DNA of 64,000 bases from Siphonodentalium dalli (lineage: Eukaryota > Mollusca > Scaphopoda > Gadilida > Siphonodentaliidae). A program made the translations under genes and the position numbers. The first letter of the stretch is position 1. Each line of letters begins with the position of its first letter. The DNA is taken from NCBI GenBank assembly GCA_032622095.1, contig CP136063.1:120176723-120240722 (forward strand). Reading direction: 5' to 3'. Of this stretch, positions 1 through 11,811 are shown piece after piece. The notes under the pieces are model-generated. The model worked only from the letters and a program-made list of their open reading frames with translations. It was not told the DNA's origin and did not search any database.

Positions 1-1240
1 CTAAATATCAGTGCCAAGATTAAAAAACATTGACTGAAAAATGTAGGAATAAAAGCTCGGACAAAATTATGCATGTTGCAAAAAAAGTTTCTAAGTTGAA
101 AAAGGGGGATAACTCCACCAAAAAATGTCGGACAGATGTCATAATCGCAGATGCACAAGTTCCAATGGTACTAAATATCTGTGCCATGTTTTAAACAAGA
201 GCTACGCTGGGCGTGCAATATACGCCCTCTCTTGGTAAAAAAGGGTCATAAAAATTGGCGGACGGAACTCAAATTTGAACTTGACCTGTGTTTTGGTGGG
301 AGAAAGTAATATACCAAATTATCATTGAATCCAATAAGCTCTAGTAAAGTTATCATCCGGACAACAAATTTCAGGGATTTTCTAAGTCAAATTACGTCAA
401 ATAAGGGGCATAACTCCAGTGAAAATTGGCGGACGGAACCCAAATTCGAACTTGAGCTGTCTTTTCTCCTAATAAACCCACATACCAAACTTGAATGAAA
501 TCGGTTCACTCTAACTAAAGTTATCATCCGGACAACAAATTTCAGGGATTTTCTAAGTCAAATTACGTCAAAAAAGGGGCCATAACTCTCGCAAAAATTA
601 TCGGATTAAAACGAAATTCGGACTTGAGCTGTATTTTGATATATGTAATCCACAAAAAAACTATACTAAAGTTATCATCCGGACAACAAATTTCAAGGAT
701 TTTCTAAGTAAAAAAACGTTAAATAAGGGGCATAACTCCGGTGAAAATTGGCGGGCGGAACCCAAATTCGAACTTGAACTTACTTTTCGGCTAATAAACC
801 CACATACCAAATTTTACTAATTTTGGTTCACTCTAACTAAAGTTATCATCCGGACAACAGGTTAACGGACGCCCGCCCGGACGCCCGGACGCCCGGACGG
901 ACAGACCAATACTATAATACGGCCTTTTTTTCAAAAGGGCGTATAAAAAATTGACCAAAAAATGTAGGAATAAAAGCTCGGACAAAAGTATACATGCTGC
1001 GAAAATTTTCTAAGTCGAAAAAGGGGGGATAACTCCAAAAAAAAAAGAAGTCCGACAGACGTCATAATCGCAGGTGCACAGGTTCCCATGGTGGTTGATG
1101 TCTGTGCCAAGTTTCACGGAAATTGATCAAAAAACGACTGAGAAAAACTCCGGACAAATTTGTGTCCACGGACGGACGACGACGGACGGACAAGCTGACT
1201 CCAGTATACCCCCCCTAACTTCGTTGCGGGGGGTATAATA
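1..1240 (+). repeat. Family A repeat, two units, split by a family B insertion
   Basis: Two related units (about 1-194 and 945-1200) share phrases such as TGTAGGAATAAAAGCTCGGAC and GTCATAATCGCAGRTGCAC. They are followed by a GGACGGAC-rich stretch and a terminal hairpin near 1204-1237 (TATACCCCCC paired with GGGGGGTATA). The first unit is cut by the family B copy at 195-944 and picks up again after it. No coding potential is seen. The layout of units, GACGGAC spacer and 3' hairpin is shared with families B and C. It resembles the tandem-unit nonautonomous elements of bivalves (pearl or Helentron-associated type), but that class is an inference. Confidence 0.65.
195..944 (+). mobile_element. 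Family B element, apparently complete, with internal tandem units
   Basis: The 5' end reads AACAAGAGCTACGCTGGGCG and the 3' end TTTTCAAAAGGGCGTAT. Near the 5' end ATACGCCCT is the inverse of AGGGCGTAT at the 3' end, giving subterminal inverted repeats. The body is four roughly 150-bp units, each built on GGGCATAACTC, a TTCGAACTTG phrase, CATACCAA and AAGTTATCATCCGGACAAC. A GACGCCCG/GGACGGAC run precedes the 3' end. The copy at 41181-41488 has the same two ends with a shorter core, which supports these borders. No protein is encoded. Confidence 0.65.
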
Positions 1241-1534
1241 AGACGAACAGTACGGCCTGTAGCCCGTGCTAATGGATTGAATTTTGAAATCCAAGATGGC
1301 CGCTGGCAGCCATGTTTCTTTTCCGAATGACCCCAAAGTGACTCGTTCCCATCTACATGTCAATGTCAACATCCATGACAAATTTCATAATAATTGGACC
1401 AAAGGTACGAACTGTAGCCCGTGCTAAAGGAAATTGTTGACCAATCACGCACACACGCACACACACACACACGCACGACGGATACCAAGCCATGGCAATA
1501 TATAGCTCAAACTTTACAAAGTAAAGTTGAGCTA
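1241..1534 (+). repeat. Family C repeat, 3' part with terminal hairpin
   Basis: One or two units of the CCAAGATGGCCGCTGGC type, then GTGCTAAAGGAAATTGTTGACC, a CA/CG microsatellite (about 1449-1478) and the family C end at 1502-1534. The end is TAGCTCAAACTTTACAAAG followed by its inverse TAAAGTTGAGCTA, so it can fold. Family B sequence starts immediately after it. The 5' end of family C is missing here. Confidence 0.65.
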
Positions 1535-3738
1535 AAAAGGGACATAACTCTGGTGAAAATTGGCGGGCGGAACCCGAATTCGAACTTGACCTGTGTTTTG
1601 CTGGGTGAAAGACACATACCAAATTTGGTTTAAATCTGATTAACTCTACTAAAGTTATCATCCGGACACCAACTTTTGGGGGTTTATATGTCGGGTCGGC
1701 GGACAAAAAAGGGCCATAACTCTCGCAAAAATTATCGGATTATCGAAATTCGAACTTGAGCTGTATTTTGATATAAGTAATCCACAAAAAAACGGGTTTT
1801 GCATATAAACAATCCAAAATCAAGTTATCATCCGGAAACCAAAAAAATGAAAAACATGTAAAAATAATTGGACAGAACCCATATTCGAACTTGGCCTGTA
1901 GTTTTAGCTGGGAAATACACATACCAACTTTGGTTCAGATCAAATAAAATCCAAACTGGCTTTATCGGTCGGAAACCAAAAATATTAACAGACGGTCAAA
2001 TTCTAAGTCGAATAAAAGGTCGGTAGACCTCATGTCCGCCTCTAAGTGTCGGCTTGATACGACCGTTGTTTGCGCATAAAAACCTGTCTTTAGTGCTAGT
2101 AAACCTACATACCAAATTTAATTTCATTCAGTACACATTTACTAAAGTTATCATCCGGAAACCTCAAATTGGCAAAAATTCTAAGTAAAAAAGGGACATA
2201 ACTCTAGTGAAAATTGGCGGGTGGAACCCGAATTCGAACTTGACCTGTGTTTTGCTGGGAGAAAGACACATACCAACTTCGGTTCAGATCAAATAATCCA
2301 AACTGGAGTTATCGGTCGGAAACCAAAAATGTTAACAGACGGTCAAATTCTAAGTCGAAAAAGGGCCGTAACTCATGTAAAAATAATTGGACGGAACTCA
2401 TATTCGAACTTGGCCTGTATCTTTGGCTGGGAAATACACATACCAACTTTGGTTCAGATCAAATAATCCAAACTGGAGTTATCGGTCGGAAACCAAAAAT
2501 TGTTAACAGACGGTCAAATTATAAGTCGAAAAGGGGGCATAACTCTGGTGAAAATTGGCGGACGGAACCAGAATTCGAACTTGACCTGTCTATTCTGCTA
2601 GTAAACCCACATACCAAATTTAATTTAATTTGGTTCACTCTAACTAAAGTTATCATCCGGAAACCTCGGACGCACGCACGGATGCATGCACGCACAGGCT
2701 GATTATAATAGTCCTCCGAACCCGTTGGGGTCGGCGGACAAAAAGGGGCATAACTCTGGTGAAAATTGGCGAACAGAAACCAGAATTCGAACTTGACCTG
2801 TCTTTTCTGCTAGTAAACCCATATACCAAATTTAATTTAATTTGGTTCACTCTAACTAAAGTTATCATCCGGAAACCTCAGACACACGGACGGACGCACA
2901 GGCTGATTATAATACATGTAGTCCTCCGAACCCGTTGGGTCGGCGGACAAAAAAGGGTAAGTAATATAAAAGGATATAAGTAATCCACAAAAAAACGGGT
3001 TTTGCATATAAACAATCCAAAATCAAGTTATCATCCGGAAACCAAAAAAATGAAAAACATGTAAAAATAATTGGACAAAACCCATATTCGAACTTGGCCT
3101 GTAGTTTTAGCTGGGAAATACACATACCAACTTTGGTTCAGATCAAATAATCCAAACTGGAGTTATCGGTCGGAAACCAAAAATTGTTAACAGACGGTCA
3201 AATTCTAAGTCGAATAAAAGGTCAGTCGACTTGATACGACCATTGTTTGCGCATAAAAACCTGTCTTTAGTGCTAGTAAACCTACATACCAAATTGAATT
3301 TCATTCAGTACACATTTACTAAAGTTATCATCCGGAAACCTCAAATTGGCAAAAATTCTAAGTAAAAAAGGGACATAACTCTAGTGAAAATTGGCGGGTG
3401 GAACCCGAATTCGAACTTGACCTGTGTTTTGCTGGGAGAAAGACACATACCAACTTCGGTTCAGATCAAATAATCCAAACTGGAGTTAACAGACGGTCAA
3501 ATTCTAAGTCGAAAAAGGGCCATAACTCATGTAAAAATGAATGGACGGAACCCATATTCGAACTTGGCCTGTATCTTTAACTGGAAAATACACATACCAT
3601 CTTTGGTTCAGATCAAATAATCCAAACTGGAGTTATCGATCGGAAACCAAAAATGTTAACGGACAGTGCGACAGACAGACAGACAGACGGATGGACAGAC
3701 TGATTACATAATACGACCTTTTTTCAAAAAGGGCGTAT
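1535..3738 (+). repeat. Family B tandem-unit array
   Basis: About 14 degenerate units of 140-170 bp, each carrying RGGRCATAACTC, GAATTCGAACTTGACCTG, ACATACCAAMTTYGGTT and AGTTATCRKYCGGAAACC. The array ends with a GACAGACAGACAGACGGAYGG run and TTTTTTCAAAAAGGGCGTAT, the family B 3' end. The family B 5' end is not present, so this is an end-truncated or internally expanded copy. Short ORFs across the array are by-products of the units: the same peptide phrases recur, and no family is recognised. Confidence 0.65.
1775..3485 (+). repeat. Internal segmental duplication of about 500 bp (1775-2300 and 2976-3485)
   Basis: The block starting GTAATCCACAAAAAAACGGG recurs about 1.2 kb further on with near identity over roughly 500 bp, including the same rare unit variants. 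One copy has extra bases near 2010-2050. It looks like unequal exchange within the family B array. Confidence 0.7.
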
Positions 3739-3740
3739 AC

Positions 3741-4950
3741 AAAATTAAATTGGATCGATTGGGTCTGCACCGCATGCAGCCAAACTATGACTGTAGAGCA
3801 GACGGCAGAAGATACAGCGATCACAAACTTCGACATTGAAATGACAATGACGACTCCACCTCCAACCAGAATAGACCATTCGACCTTCGACATCGACGAA
3901 ATGTTCAACCGGCCATACGACCCAGATGAATCATCAATACTGCTTCCAGAACCAGAGCTGATGGAAACAGACGATTCACCATCGACTTTCAAAAAGATTG
4001 ACAATGGAAAGAAAAGAGGCAAGCCAAAGCTACTAGTAGTATCTAGCGATGGAATCAGCTTCACCGTAAAGAGACAGACCAGCAAAGGCGACACATTGGT
4101 GGTGTTTCCATCGTCAAAAGACTGGAGCCTGCCCCGCAACTATAACAGAGAAAGACGATGTGTTCACAGCAGGCCTAAAACTTCACAACCACCAACCAGA
4201 TAACGTGACCGGCAAAGAAATTTCAGCACGTCTACGACAATTGGCCGTCCAGACTGAACAGATTTTCCTCCCCACTTCAACGCTGGCGGAAGATCTAATG
4301 CGGGATGATACGCCAGGCTAATCGAAGGCGCCAGAAGATAAAGCCAAAACCACCACGAGACAACGACTTCATCACCGACACTGGTTTTCTACCAGATGAC
4401 TTTCTGCAAGATGACAAACATTTCGACGGCCAAAGACATCAAAATTTCGCGACATCCGCCCAGCTAGAAATTATATCCAGATCAAAGAATTGGTATATCG
4501 ATGGAACATTCAGCATAGTACGTCAACCATTCCATCAACTACTGACCATCCACGCCTTCGTCAGAAAAGGCGAACACTTGAAGCAGATTCCACTAGTATA
4601 CGTTCAGATGAGTCGTCAAAAGGCAAAAGATTATGATATGGTACACATTATTTGTACATGCCGTTGATCTACGACTATGTGGAGACACAGTGGCTGGACT
4701 CCTGATGCCTACCGATGGAATCGTGGTGCGTTTACGGGCGCTCCATCAGAACCAACAATGACACTGAGGGATGGCATAGACGCATCCAATATAAGAACAA
4801 AGCGACAAACATCCCGTACTACATCCTGGTTGTCGAGTCGGCTGAATGTTAATTGTTACAATCATGACCCATGTCATACAATATTGTTGTATAAAATACT
4901 GTTGTTAATGTTAATATGTTTTTGTTATTTTAAAATAAAGAATAAAGTAT
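3741..4950 (+). pseudogene. Mutator-like (MULE) transposase with FLYWCH finger, broken
   Basis: An acidic N-terminal stretch is open in frame 1 from 3787. The zinc-finger region switches to frame 2 near 4095, where WWC, GACPAT and LKLHNH supply the W-C, C and H-x-H spacing of a FLYWCH finger. From about 4305 frame 3 carries the transposase start: NWYIDGTF, with the first catalytic Asp of the MULE DDE fold, then QLLTIHAF and QIPLVYVQMS. The last piece is again in frame 2 (about 4670-4860): YDYVETQW, then a stop, then WCVYGRSIRTNNDTEGWH, the conserved MULE C-terminal block. The catalytic centre between DYDM and YDYVETQW is deleted. AATAAAG occurs near 4935. MULE/FLYWCH identity is from known family motifs. 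The copy cannot be active. A domesticated gene is unlikely given two frameshifts and a deletion. Confidence 0.8.
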
Positions 4951-4989
4951 GAAATTAACACTGTTTTCCCCCTCCCCCATTCCCAACAT

Positions 4990-5175
4990 GGTACAAGGCA
5001 CGGTACGAAATGACCAAACGATTTCCTACATGGTACGAAACAACCAATTGATTTCCTACATGGTACGAAACGACCAAATAATGCGGTACGAAACGACCAA
5101 AAACTATGGTACGAAACGACCAGATGGTACGTAACGTCCAGGGACGAAACGACCATGGTACGAAATGTCCAGAAT
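4990..5175 (+). repeat. Short-motif array GGTACGAAACGACC beside the MULE
   Basis: About eight copies of GGTACGAAACGACCA or close variants, spaced 15-31 bp apart, begin about 40 bp after the decayed MULE coding region. The spacing is irregular, so it is a cluster rather than a strict tandem repeat. It may be subterminal transposase-binding sequence of the MULE (inference). Confidence 0.6.
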
Positions 5176-5536
5176 CCTATTTTATCACCAGGACGAATCC
5201 ACATTGGACAATAACCCATCAGACATTTTGGCATCAGAAACAGAAATTTCCCCACCGAATGTTTACCCACCGTGCCGGGCCTGCATTAAGCAAGTACCAT
5301 TTGCAATGATAGCCCAATTTGACATCAATTTTATTTGAATGGAAACCAGGTAAATACCATAAACAGAGTAAAAGCATAAAGGTCTGTAATTTCATTTTGA
5401 TATTGGGATCATAAATAAGAACAAAATATAATTCAGTCATATACGTTTGCCTAAATGAGTGTTGGTATACGAAGATTGAATCGAGCCATACATGTAAATA
5501 TCCATTTAATATAATTTTCTAATGCTCATATAAATG
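5176..5536. other. Unassigned AT-rich stretch
   Basis: No convincing ORF, RNA gene or repeat border was seen. Short ORFs here lack recognisable motifs. Confidence 0.5.
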
Positions 5537-5830
5537 GAAGTGTCAATGACACTGTAGCTCAACTTGGAGAGGAGTTAATTTTATGCTGAGTAGTCATTAG
5601 AATGATAAAGGTGGAATGTCAAAATGTTTCACTAAGCGCATGCATTGTTTAGATGAAATTATTTTCATTTCAAACATTTCACCAATAAATGTGGGCTGCA
5701 GGGTGTGCCGGTAGATTCACATGTGAAATCTAAGATGGCTGTAGCCTGTAGGGGTCCATGTGTTTTGACGAATTTCGGAAAAATTTGATAGCTCCCATAC
5801 GCACATTCATGGCCTATCACAGTAATAACA
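5537..5830 (+). repeat. Family C repeat, truncated 5' end
   Basis: Begins with the family C 5' signature GAAGTGTCAATGACACTG followed by TAGCTCAACTTGG. A single diverged unit follows (AAGATGGCTGTAGCC near 5733). The 3' half is absent. The first bases can form a small hairpin (GTGTCAATGACAC). Confidence 0.6.
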
Positions 5831-7974
5831 ATTCAAAGTACTTCGCAAATGTGTATTACCATGTATGCGCAAGATTGCTCACATATTCTCGGCATGACAA
5901 TTCTAATTCCCAAACCACGAAGCACGATTTGTCATCGCTGCCATGAAATGAAACCAGTCAACCAGTATATAGATTCATGTGACATCACAATACACAGGTC
6001 AAACGCGCACGAGATATCCGCATCTAGGCCAAGCGGTCAGACTGACCGGACTGGTGCAAACAACCATGTGGCTCGGCGTATCGAAATGCCCCGATATTCT
6101 ACACATCACGTTGCACTCACATTGACACTGCATGTATACACAACGACAGCCACTGCGCGTAAGCACAGGTATGCATGTGTGTATATGTATGTTCAACTAA
6201 TTTTACATGTCTTCGTTTTTGTGTATGCCTTTATATACTGTACGATTGCAGTGACATTGGATCTGAATACTACAGTCTGGTTATCAGTGCTTGCCCCTCT
6301 GTTAAACCTTCCTTAAATATACATCTACATAACTGTGTGCCATGTTTAAAGTGATGTAACAATTCCATGAATTAAACAATAAATACCGGCTCATTCACAC
6401 GTGTATATAATACGTTAATAGTAACATGTTGTTGTGTACCATGGCATACGTGTACATGGCAAACTGATGCCAATTTCGTTGTTCGTCCATATTCTGTACT
6501 GCCTGCGAAAATTACTTTATCTTGTTATATTCGATATATTCAAACCATAAAGATCGTTCCCTTGCGATTGAATAAAATATTAGGACATTTATATTATATA
6601 CAGGACAATAATTCGACACTAATGACACTCAATTAAAATTAAGTATTCCACACCGCCTCCACTTCCTATTCCTGCTCAGTTTTGTTGTTCTCCTTTCCGC
6701 GGGGTTACCGCTACTCCTCGGGGGAGATGATCATTTGCTGGTGCCTGATATGGTTTCATACGCCCTATGATCCTGGTCTGTTGTTGGCTATTATTTCTAT
6801 AGCCATCCAGCCGTTTTTCTTAGTGGGTATGGGAACTGGAGCTAGTGAATACTTTGCACAATCAGTCTGAATTATAACGATATGAATCCTCGGTATTAGA
6901 TGGGACATATAAATTATGCCAATATCAGTGCTCGTCCGTCCGTCTGCATTATTTACCATAGCTGTAAAAATATTCTATCTTATCTGAGATATTTCAAACT
7001 ATACTGCTTGTCCCATGTGCAAATATAATTGCATGTGGTATATCAAGACTATTTTTAACACCAGTCGCACTTAAATCGAACTACTTAGCGCATTATTGCA
7101 GCCCCAAAGCACTGGCTGTCTAACATAAGCCCTTCACTCTGCCCCTGTACCATAGCTTATTATGTATATTATATAATAATTATATATTATGATTGTATTT
7201 ATAATTGTATCTCATGTTGAGCTTTGTAAATATTGTGTTGCATATGTATATGATACGTTCTCTCAATTAGGCAGACACTTCTATGATATAATTTCAGACT
7301 CATCTACTCCTGAGTTACCTCATCGGTCCACGTCCCCCTTCTTAAAAGTACGTCACATGAATATTTCTACATCTCTCTTATGCCGTCCCCATTAGATAAA
7401 ATGAATCTCATTGAAACATTCCAGGTACGCTACCCCACCCGGTAGAATAGCGGTACATATGAACATCTGTACACATCGGAATATACCAGAACATATCTTT
7501 AAAGTACCTGAACATTGAAGCATTGCATATCGCCAAAACATATTGATTATCCCCATTTCCATAGATGTTCCTAGATAACGATTACACAGATAAAGTTTCC
7601 GATCAGCCGGCACAACCATACTTGGTATGCACTCTATTGCTATTCAAGCTATCTTTATTCTCTTGTTCACTTTACTCAACTGCTCTTCTGTTCTACTATG
7701 TTCTCTTCCCCCTACTTACTCACCCCCACCTAGCAAACAGACTGGGTTGAAAACAATTTTAAAACACACCAATGATACATATGCATATATATATGTTGCC
7801 AGAGTATGCTCTATTTATATGTTTGTTACTATGCACCGAGGATGCCCAAAGCAGAACTGTTCTAAGGATTTTGACATGACTTTTGATAATGGGTGATACA
7901 ATGTTACATAGGGCAAGAATCGGTGCATTTCACTCTCTTACTGTCAGCTGTCTGAAACATGTCTGTTTTATATC
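5831..7974. other. No gene recognised; possible LINE 5' UTR in the last part
   Basis: AT-rich sequence without a motif-bearing ORF. The LINE coding region starts at 7975, so part of 7000-7974 may be its 5' untranslated region, but no border could be placed. Confidence 0.4.
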
Positions 7975-10900
7975 ATGATGCGCTTGAATGGTCTGGATCT
8001 TATAACTGCATTAACATTGACACTGTTGGTTTTCATTTTCTTCCCAGTGGAACAATTCCGTGCTCTCATTTATAACATGGCAGATAAGAAAATATATAAT
8101 TCTCTAAATTCCGACGATGAAAAGTCGAAACTGAACACTAAACGTGCGATGTCACACACAACTGTATTCCTCATATGCGTGACAATTCTAACAGTATTAG
8201 CAGTATTTTTGGCACGGGCTCTGTTGATCCTTTCAGGGGATGTTGAGACTAACCCAGGCCCTAATTCAACCCTTGAAACTGAACAAAACAGTCATTCGAT
8301 ACTGGTATTGAATACACAGAGCATCAGAAATAAATTAGATATACTTGCAGCAGAAACATCAATTGGCGAGTACGGCGTATGTCTATTAACCGAATCATGG
8401 CTAGATCATTCTATTCCCGACTCAGAAATCCATCTTCCTGGTTACCACGATCCCGCCCGCAAAGACAGGAACGATGGTAGAACGGGAGGGGGTGTGTGTA
8501 TTTACGTTCGGGACACTATACCATTCAAAATACCTGAAGACCTCGACAGTGATGAAGTAGAAGCTATCTGATTAGATGTTACAATTAACACAAAACGCTG
8601 TCTTGTAGGATGTTTCTATCGCCCTCCCAACTCCCCCGCAAGCCAGTGGACGAAAATTAATGATAACATTTCCCTCGCGCGCGATAGCGACCTGGATGTC
8701 ATAATAGGTGGAGATTTCAATGAAAACTACGTACACAATGGTAATGGCAAGATAAACGGCATATGTAGCGAACGTGGACTGACCCAATTGGTTGCTGATA
8801 AAACACATTTTACTGAAAACTCCACATCTATTCTCGATTTGCTCATGACTAGCAACCCCAGCCTTGTTTACCCCCCTTGTGTTCTTGGTAACATATTCGA
8901 CAACATAGTTAGGTATCACTGTCCAGTTGTTGCTCGGATAAAACTTTTGAAACATAAATCTGCTACAACCCACACCAGACGAGTCTGGAACTATAATCTG
9001 GCTGACTTCGATACCATGAACGAAGACTTCTTGAGCTGGAACTATGACGATAATACACCATTTGAACTATCAACTCATGCAGATATCTTGACTGCAAAAA
9101 TTAAGAAGGTATGCAGTGAAAATATCCCCAATAAGATAGTACTGATCCGGAAAGGTAGTCCCCAATGGCTTACATGTAATGTTCGGAAAATGATGAGGCA
9201 ACGAAATCGATTACACAAGATAGCTAAAAAGCGAAACACGCCACAAACATGGGCAAACTTTAGATCTAAACGTAATGAAACTACATCGGCTATTAGAAAA
9301 AGCAAACGTGATTATGACACCAAGAATGAACGTACATTAAATAATCCATCAAATGACCAGTCTTCTTGGTGGAAAACCCTCTAAAAAATAGTATTTACAA
9401 CTAGTGATCGATCAATACCCCCCTTGAACATAAACGGCGACTTCCTGATCTCACCAACTGAAAAAGCAAATGCTTTCAATTCCTATTTTTGTAATATTTC
9501 ATCAGTTGATGACGTCGGGAAACGCCTACCAGTGCTCGATCCTGATAACTCCATATCCACATTAAGCGATATAAAAATAACAGCCCCTGACATTTACAAA
9601 GTGTTAAAAAGTCTCAAAATATCTAAGTCAAGTGGGCCCGACGGAATAAGCCAGAGGGTTTTGAAAAATTGTGCTTCCTCGCTCTGCGAACCTCTTGAAT
9701 TTTATTTTAGAATATTCACCGAAAACAGTTACTACCCACCCCAGTGGAAGCGTTCCCATGTTACACCTATATTCAAGAGCGGTGACCGCAGTCTTATATC
9801 AAATTACAGACCAATTTCCCTACTAAGCTGCATCTCAAAGGTCTATGAAAAATGTATTTATAAATACCTATGGGAATTTCTCGATGAAAACAATCTATTA
9901 TCATTTTAGCAAGCTGGTTTTCCAACTTACCGAAATATATGACAATATATGTCGATCACTAGACGACGGAAAAGAGGTCCGGTGTGTATTCTGCGACATA
10001 AGTAAAGCGTTCGATAAAGTCTGGCACCGTGGCCTCTTGAACAAACTGACGAAAATGGGTGTAAATGGAAACCGGCATAACTTATTGAAATCGTATCTTG
10101 AATGTAGGCATCAACAAGTTGTCATAGACGGCACACACTCGGAATTACAAGATGTAACAGCCGGTGTCCCACAAGGCTCAGTATTAGGCCCTCTTTTGTT
10201 CTTGATTTATATTAATGATATAACCGAAAATATACGGTGTAACATTCGTTTATTTGCTGATGATACCTCACTATTTCTCACTATCGAAGACCCCACCATG
10301 GCCGCAAAACTAATAAATGATGACCTCGAAACTCTCATGTGTTGGGCATCAGAATGGCTTGTAAAATTCAATCCCCTAAAAACGGAAGCTCTCTTAATCT
10401 CCAGGAAAGAAACGCCAGTATATCACCCACGCCTGACCATGGGAGCCACGACAATTATCGAGGTTGACAGCCATAAACATCTGGGACTTACTTTCGATAA
10501 CATGGGCTCATGGGGTATCCACATCAGATCTATGCTCGATAAAGCATGGGATCGTGTAAATTTAGTACGAAAACATAGATATAAACTAAGTAGAGAAACG
10601 CTTGAAAAAATACACTACACATTTATCCGACCAATACTGGAATATGCCTCCCCTGTGTGGGATAACTGCCCCGATTATCTTAGTGATGACATTGAAAAGG
10701 TACAGTATGAAATGGCCCGAATAGTAACAGGTGCAACCATCAGTACGAGTAATGCGCGCCTTTTATCAGAAACTGGCTGGGAACTCCTTTCTTCACGTCG
10801 TAGAAAACACAAGCTATGCCAATTTTTTAAGATGATATGTGGAACTGCTCCATCAATCTTGAGAAACTATGTACGACCAATCCAGGCAAACAATTCCAGA

Positions 10901-11393
10901 TATAATTTCAGTTTTGAACATATAAGACTACCCTCGAATATTAACTATTATATGGATTCATTCTTACCATCTGCAATTACCGAATGGAACAAACTACCGG
11001 AAACTATAAAAAGCTGCAGTACAATCGAAGACTTCAAAAAAGAACTGAACAGTGACAATATACGTCCACCTGCCTATTTTTATCATAGTAAATCTCATAT
11101 CCTTCACACCCGGTTAAGATTGAACTGCAGCCACCTGAGTGGTGACCTGACAGATAACCATGTAAAAATTTCCCCCTTCTGTTTATGTGGGGAATTTGAG
11201 ACAACTTACCACTATCTCTTTGAATGTACATTTTATCAAGAGCCCAGAAGAGAACTATATGACTAACTACCAAATGTTGCCTTATCTGAGAATACACTAA
11301 TGCAGGGATCAAGGGAGCTTAGTCTTCGCGAAAACAAACAAATATTTAATGCAGTACAGACATATATTATGAAAACAAAAAGATTTCCATGAT
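7975..11393 (+). pseudogene. LINE polyprotein: 2A-like leader, endonuclease, reverse transcriptase
   Basis: Frame 1 opens at ATG 7975. Two hydrophobic segments (about residues 8-25 and 64-86) precede GDVETNPGP. The APE-type endonuclease follows: LNTQSIRNKL, LLTESWLD, GGVCIYVRD, GCFYRPPN and IIGGDFN. The usual SDH triad motif reads RYH (near 8917), losing the Asp. The RT region has SSGPDGIS, NYRPISLLS, FCDISKAFDKVWH, GVPQGSVLGPLLF and LFADDTS (catalytic Asp pair). In-frame stops lie at 8569, 9382 and 9907. Around 9915-9935 a small deletion moves the frame from 1 to 2, with part of the QAGF region lost. A stop at 11264 cuts a C-terminal Cys/His-rich tail that would run on to TGA 11391. The protein would act in target-primed reverse transcription; this copy cannot. 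Confidence 0.85.
8236..8262 (+). other. 2A-like ribosome-skipping motif in the LINE leader
   Basis: Codes GDVETNPGP at residues 88-96 of the ORF and matches the canonical D-V/I-E-x-N-P-G-P core in full. It directly follows a hydrophobic segment ending LLILS. Known 2A motifs make the ribosome skip the last Gly-Pro bond. Here that would release a 95-residue membrane-type leader from the endonuclease/RT protein. Such motifs are known in some CR1-type LINEs of marine invertebrates. Activity in this copy is inferred. Confidence 0.9.
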
Positions 11394-11811
11394 CTGTATG
11401 GGTAACAAATTGCTTTGGATTCTGGCCGCGTTATGCGGCAGCACAATGTGCCCCATTATATATGTAGTACTAAATGTCTTCCGATAACGATTATTTTGTA
11501 AGTTACTTACTTGTCACTATCCTGTATATACGTGAAATGATTCTACATGAAGAATGCAGCGATATTCACAGTGAACCCCATTGAAATATGAATTGGCCAT
11601 TGCGATTGACCCCCTCCCATGGAGCCCGACGCATGCATATTACTACGAGCATAATTTTCATCACGCAGCAACTAAATTATTGAAAACTCTGCCCCCTCTA
11701 CTTTCTCACTCTCTCTCATTCTCTCTCTATCTCTCTCTGCCTCCTGCTATCCCTAACACTATCTTCCCACTGTTTCCATCCCCAACTCAAACTTAGTTAC
11801 TTCTCCTTTAA

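Noticed and set aside
1244-1534. Protein-coding gene suggested by ORFs on both strands
   Set aside because: Same peptide phrases recur wherever family C units occur, so these are repeat by-products.
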